Origin: Aldehydirespirator sp965204875
GTDB taxonomy: Bacteria > Actinomycetota > Acidimicrobiia > Acidimicrobiales > Aldehydirespiratoraceae
DNA: 64,000 bases
Direction of reading: 5' to 3'
Assembly (NCBI GenBank): GCA_965204875.1
Contig: OZ242020.1
Location: forward strand, 2,170,001-2,234,000
Part shown: positions 60,972 to 64,000 of the stretch, one piece after another
How positions within the stretch are numbered: position 1 is the stretch's first letter
Layout of the letters: each line of letters begins with the position of its first letter
Notes under the pieces: generated by a model
The model's input: the letters and a program-made list of their open reading frames with translations, nothing else
Told to the model about the DNA's origin: nothing
Databases searched by the model: none
Position numbers and translations under genes: made by a program

Positions 60972-61886
60972 TCAGGGGTCTGCCACGATGCCGGGCTCGA
61001 CGTACATGGGCTTGGCGATGGGCACCTCGGCACGCGTGTTGGACTCGACCCGGTTGATGGCGTCGGCGAGCTCGGCGGTGCTGTAACGCGGGTCGAAGGT
61101 GACCTTGGCGGCCACCAGCAGCTCGTCGGGGCCGATGTGCTGGGTGCGCAGGTGGATCAGTTCCCGCACACCGTCGGTCGATTCGATGGCCCGGCGAATG
61201 GTGGCGACATTGGCGGCGGTGGCGCTCTCGCCGAGCAGCAGGCTGCGCATCTCCACCGCCAGCACCGCGGCGATCAGGCCCAGCAGGATGCCGATGGACA
61301 GCGTGCCGATGCCGTCCCACACCGGCGCGTCGAACACCTCTGCGATCACCAGGGCGCCCAGAGCCAGCACCAGGCCCACGAGCGCGCCGAGGTCCTCGAG
61401 CAGGACGACGGGAAGCTCCGGCGAGCGCGACCGCCGCACGAACTGCGTCCACGAGGCCGATCCCCGCACGCGGTTCGACTCGACCACGGCGGTGCGCATC
61501 GAGAAGCCCTCCAGCACGATGCCCACGCTGAGCACGGCGAAGGCCCAGACCGGCGAGTCGATCTCGTGAGGGTGACGGATCTTCTCGATGCCCTCGTAGA
61601 CAGCGAACAGCGAGCCGACCGTGAACAGCACCAGCGCCACCACGAACGACCAGAAGTAGCGCTCCCGGCCGTAGCCGAAGGGGTGATCGGCCGTGGCGCT
61701 GCGCCGGGCGAGGCGCCCCCCCAGAAGCAGGAGTGCCTGGTTGCTGGTGTCGGCGACGCTGTGGATGGCCTCGGCCAGCATCGAGGACGCCCCGGTGAAG
61801 GCGAAGGCCACGAACTTGGCGATGGCGATCCCGAGGTTGGCGAAGAAGGCCGCGAGTATCGCCCTGGTTCCGCCGCCCGCTGCCAC
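60972..61886 (-). CDS. Cation diffusion facilitator (CDF) family metal transporter
   Basis: The product is 304 residues. Six transmembrane helices are predicted. The metal-site motif of CDF proteins is altered but recognisable: AEAIHSVADTSNQALLLLGG in TM2 (H/D pair) and LLEDLGALVGLVLALGALV in TM5 (E-D). HPFGYGRERYFWSFVVALVL is the conserved post-TM2 segment. It resembles the SLC30A9-like subgroup. A short C-terminal cytoplasmic domain completes it. It would export divalent cations such as Zn2+ or Mn2+ in exchange for protons. Confidence 0.9.
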   Translation of the reverse strand: MAAGGGTRAILAAFFANLGIAIAKFVAFAFTGASSMLAEAIHSVADTSNQALLLLGGRLARRSATADHPFGYGRERYFWSFVVALVLFTVGSLFAVYEGIEKIRHPHEIDSPVWAFAVLSVGIVLEGFSMRTAVVESNRVRGSASWTQFVRRSRSPELPVVLLEDLGALVGLVLALGALVIAEVFDAPVWDGIGTLSIGILLGLIAAVLAVEMRSLLLGESATAANVATIRRAIESTDGVRELIHLRTQHIGPDELLVAAKVTFDPRYSTAELADAINRVESNTRAEVPIAKPMYVEPGIVADP

Positions 61887-61912
61887 GGCGGCAGGTTAGC
61901 CCCATCGCGGCA

Positions 61913-62002
61913 GCGCCAAGAGGCGACCCGTGGGGCGCGCGGCCATTTCAGGACCCGTCCGCCCTTGAGCATCGCACCGCGCCAAGAGGCGACCGGTGGG
62001 GC
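61913..62002. repeat. 66-bp spaced duplication between the CDF and MaoC genes
   Basis: GCGCCAAGAGGCGACCCGTG (61913) recurs as GCGCCAAGAGGCGACCGGTG (61979), both continuing GGGC. It fills the divergent intergenic region; the second copy ends about 25 bases before the MaoC GTG. Confidence 0.85.
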
Positions 62003-62027
62003 ACGGATGCCGCTAGCGTCGCGCTCC

Positions 62028-62489
62028 GTGACCGCTGTCTTCGCTGCGCCTGAGGATCTGCTCGGCGCCGTGGGTCGTCATCTCGGACACAGCGACTGGA
62101 TGACCGTCGAGCAGGACCGCATCGACCTGTTCGCCGAAGCCACCGGCGACCGCCAGTGGATTCACGTGGACCCTGCCGCGGCCGCGGCGGGACCGTTCGG
62201 CAAGACCATCGCCCACGGCTACCTCACCCTGGCGCTCACCAACCTGTTCCTGCCCCAGATCGTGCGGGTGGAGGCGATCTCGATGGGCGTGAACTACGGC
62301 GCCAACCGGGTGCGCTTCCCCCAGCCGGTCGTTGTCGGGTCGCGGCTGCGCGGCTCGGCGACCCTCACCTCGGCCGAGGAGCTTCCCGGCGGTGCGGGGG
62401 TGCAGGCGGTGATCACTGTCACAGTCGAGATAGAGGGCCAGGCCAAGCCGGCGTGCGTGGCCGAGTCCGTGAGCCGATTCCTGCGTTGA
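62028..62489 (+). CDS. MaoC-like (R)-enoyl-CoA hydratase/dehydratase
   Basis: The product is 153 residues from GTG 62028. It has a hot-dog fold with the hydratase-2 motif: FAEATGDRQWIHVDPAAAAA followed by PFGKTIAHGYLTLAL, supplying the catalytic Asp and His. Single-domain MaoC proteins hydrate trans-2-enoyl-CoA in fatty acid or polyester metabolism. No partner genes are adjacent except the protease 23 bases downstream. Confidence 0.88.
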   Translation: MTAVFAAPEDLLGAVGRHLGHSDWMTVEQDRIDLFAEATGDRQWIHVDPAAAAAGPFGKTIAHGYLTLALTNLFLPQIVRVEAISMGVNYGANRVRFPQPVVVGSRLRGSATLTSAEELPGGAGVQAVITVTVEIEGQAKPACVAESVSRFLR

Positions 62490-62511
62490 TGCGGGACTGG
62501 AGGTAAGCACC

Positions 62512-64000
62512 ATGAGAGATTCGATGTTCGGCGCGGTTCGCATGCCGCGTTCGTTGCTGTTCAAGCGTCGGACCCGGCGTATTGCCGCCGTGTTGCTGGC
62601 CGGGTTGATCGCGTGGCCGTCTCTGGCCGTCGCCCAGACCCCCGGCGACGACGCTCCCGGCGACGACGCTGGCGGCAATGGCGCTCCCGGCGAGGGCGCT
62701 GGGGACGACGGCGCTGCGGGCGGTGGCACCGCCGATCCCGAGCGTGTCTCGTGTGACGACGCCGCCGAGGCGTTCCGCCTGTTGTGCGTGAGCTACGACT
62801 TGATCGACGAGCACTACATCGACCCGTTCGACGTTGAGGATCTGGCCTCGGCCGCGGCCAAGGGCGTGCGGGAGGCGGGCCTTTCACCCCGTGCGAGCGA
62901 TCCGCCGCCGCCGTGCGCTCTGCCGGCCCCCGAGTTCGAGCTGGTCTGTGCCGAGATCGACGCCGCGGCCGACACCGCAGCGGCGGCTACGGCGGCAGCA
63001 ACGGCGATGGTCGCGTCCCTGGGCGACTCGAACTCGTATCTCCTGACTCCCCAGCAGCAAGAGGAGCACGAGGCCCAATCCGGCGTGGTCACCCGTTTCT
63101 CGGGCATCGGTGTGAGGCTGGGGCTGCTCGACGGCGTGGCACCCTGCAAGGCTCTGTCGGAGACTTGCCGGGTCACCGTCTCCGAGGTGATGCGGGGCAG
63201 TCCCGCCGAGCGTGCCGGCCTGCTCCCATACGACGTCTTGCTGGACATCGACGGCTTGGTGCCCTCCGGTGAGGGTTGCGGCCTGGCCGACCTGACCAGG
63301 CCCGAGCCGGGCGCGCCCGTGAGGGTCACCATGGAGCGCGACGGGGTCGTCCTTCGTTTCGTGATCGAGGCCGCGCTCGTCGATGTTCCCATCGCCGCCG
63401 GCCAGATAGTCGGGGACAACATCGGCTACGTGAGCTTGCAGTCGTTCCGCCAGTCCGCCGACGGCGCTCTGGCCGAGGTGCTGAAGGACCTGATCGACAA
63501 GGGCGCCGAGTCGCTCGTGATCGACCTGAGGGGCAACCTGGGCGGCATTCTCTTCACGACCGTCAACGTCGGGGGCTTCTTCCTCGACGCCGGAGACGTG
63601 ATCGCGCGGGAGGTCAGCCGCAAGGAGACCCGCCTGCACCGCGCTGCCAGGCAGCCGGGCGACCCCGACGCCTCCGGGCTGCCCCTGGTCGTGCTGGTGA
63701 ACGACTCCTCGGCATCCGCGTCGGAGATGCTGTCCCTGGCGCTGCGTGATCACGGCCGGGCCACCCTTGTCGGTGAGGCGACCTTCGGAAAGACCACAGG
63801 CCACGTCACCTGGACGGTGGAGTCCGACGATGGAAGGGTGCTCGGCTTTGTTCGCCTGGGGACCCTGAGATGGTTCAGCCCCGAGGGCGCGACCGCGGCC
63901 GGCGGCATCCAGCCCGACATCGCGGCCGACTTCCCCAACTGCGGGCATCCGGTCGGCGTGGCCCGCCAGGCGGCGGCCGCGGCAGGGCTGTCCGGGGCGG
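62512..64000 (+). CDS. S41 family C-terminal processing protease (CtpA-like), truncated by the window end
   Basis: From ATG 62512 (GGAGG nine bases upstream) the frame is open to the right edge, 496 codons. A signal peptide (IAAVLLAGLIAWPSLAVA, cut before QTPGDD) is followed by a Gly/Asp/Ala-rich repeat spacer, a helical cap region, a PDZ domain (VTVSEVMRGSPAERAGLLPY) and the S41 catalytic domain: NIGYVSLQSF, VIDLRGNLGG, nucleophile Ser in NDSSASASEML and Lys in TFGKTTGHVTW. It is a secreted serine protease for envelope proteins. The stop lies outside the window. Confidence 0.93.
   Translation, partial: MRDSMFGAVRMPRSLLFKRRTRRIAAVLLAGLIAWPSLAVAQTPGDDAPGDDAGGNGAPGEGAGDDGAAGGGTADPERVSCDDAAEAFRLLCVSYDLIDEHYIDPFDVEDLASAAAKGVREAGLSPRASDPPPPCALPAPEFELVCAEIDAAADTAAAATAAATAMVASLGDSNSYLLTPQQQEEHEAQSGVVTRFSGIGVRLGLLDGVAPCKALSETCRVTVSEVMRGSPAERAGLLPYDVLLDIDGLVPSGEGCGLADLTRPEPGAPVRVTMERDGVVLRFVIEAALVDVPIAAGQIVGDNIGYVSLQSFRQSADGALAEVLKDLIDKGAESLVIDLRGNLGGILFTTVNVGGFFLDAGDVIAREVSRKETRLHRAARQPGDPDASGLPLVVLVNDSSASASEMLSLALRDHGRATLVGEATFGKTTGHVTWTVESDDGRVLGFVRLGTLRWFSPEGATAAGGIQPDIAADFPNCGHPVGVARQAAAAAGLSGA

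Overview
The window is about 70% GC, gene-dense chromosomal DNA from a high-GC actinobacterium. Three things point to Actinobacteria: the pgsA-patA-pimA phosphatidylinositol mannoside cassette, two F420-type luciferase-like oxidoreductases, and the order yebC-ruvC-ruvA-ruvB-(queA-tgt)-yajC-secD-secF ... relA ... hisS-aspS-rarA ... alaS-ruvX-mltG-aroE. The queA/tgt pair between ruvB and yajC and the general gene content suggest class Acidimicrobiia; that is inference and I cannot name a genus. I saw no rRNA, tRNA or CRISPR array.

Layout. 1-2.9 kb (minus): a secreted von Willebrand A protein running off the left edge and a proline-rich membrane protein, translationally coupled. 3.1-13 kb: an accessory, catabolic-looking region with an amidohydrolase, an acetoacetate-decarboxylase-family protein, an AbiE type IV toxin-antitoxin locus whose toxin gene is split by an ISL3-family element, an acyl-CoA dehydrogenase stump, and a three-gene minus-strand operon (GST-like protein, Rieske-ferredoxin-reductase fusion, Rieske-less non-haem iron oxygenase). 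That operon matches the NdmC/NdmD/NdmE architecture of the bacterial caffeine N7-demethylase. 13-18.8 kb: PIM synthesis genes, an IS30 element and a degenerate M48 peptidase. 18.8-31 kb: pdxST, yebC, ruvCAB, queA, tgt, an MNT-HEPN fusion gene, yajC-secDF. 31-38.7 kb: a NatAB-like ABC exporter, a GH3 glycosidase, a RelA/SpoT enzyme and a luciferase-like oxidoreductase. 39-51 kb: hisS, aspS, rarA, two small envelope proteins, alaS, ruvX, mltG, aroE, prepilin peptidase. 51-53 kb: a BglII-like restriction-modification system. 53-64 kb: an SPFH protein, a second luciferase-like enzyme, Ppx/GppA, a frameshifted M16 lipoprotein protease, an alpha/beta hydrolase, a CDF metal transporter, a MaoC hydratase and an S41 protease cut by the right edge.

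The pattern that no ordinary feature type explains is a recurring set of short tandem duplications at gene junctions. At many boundaries the start codon and first codons of the downstream gene (or the stop of the upstream gene) reappear as a diverged 'echo', most often 61-80 bp away (a second class is 34-42 bp). In several cases the echo is a short open frame that begins at the copied start and ends on a stop overlapping the true start (pgsA, ruvA, tgt, secF, the ABC permease). Others occur upstream of pdxT (two extra copies), the alpha/beta hydrolase (two extra copies) and aspS, and inside the N-termini of aroE, queA, ruvB and mltG. These repeats also decide several start choices.

Two places look like single-base deletions: a C16 tract at the 5' end of the proline-rich gene and a break next to the catalytic motif of the M16 protease. 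Either the assembly keeps a few indel errors or these genes are frameshifted in nature.
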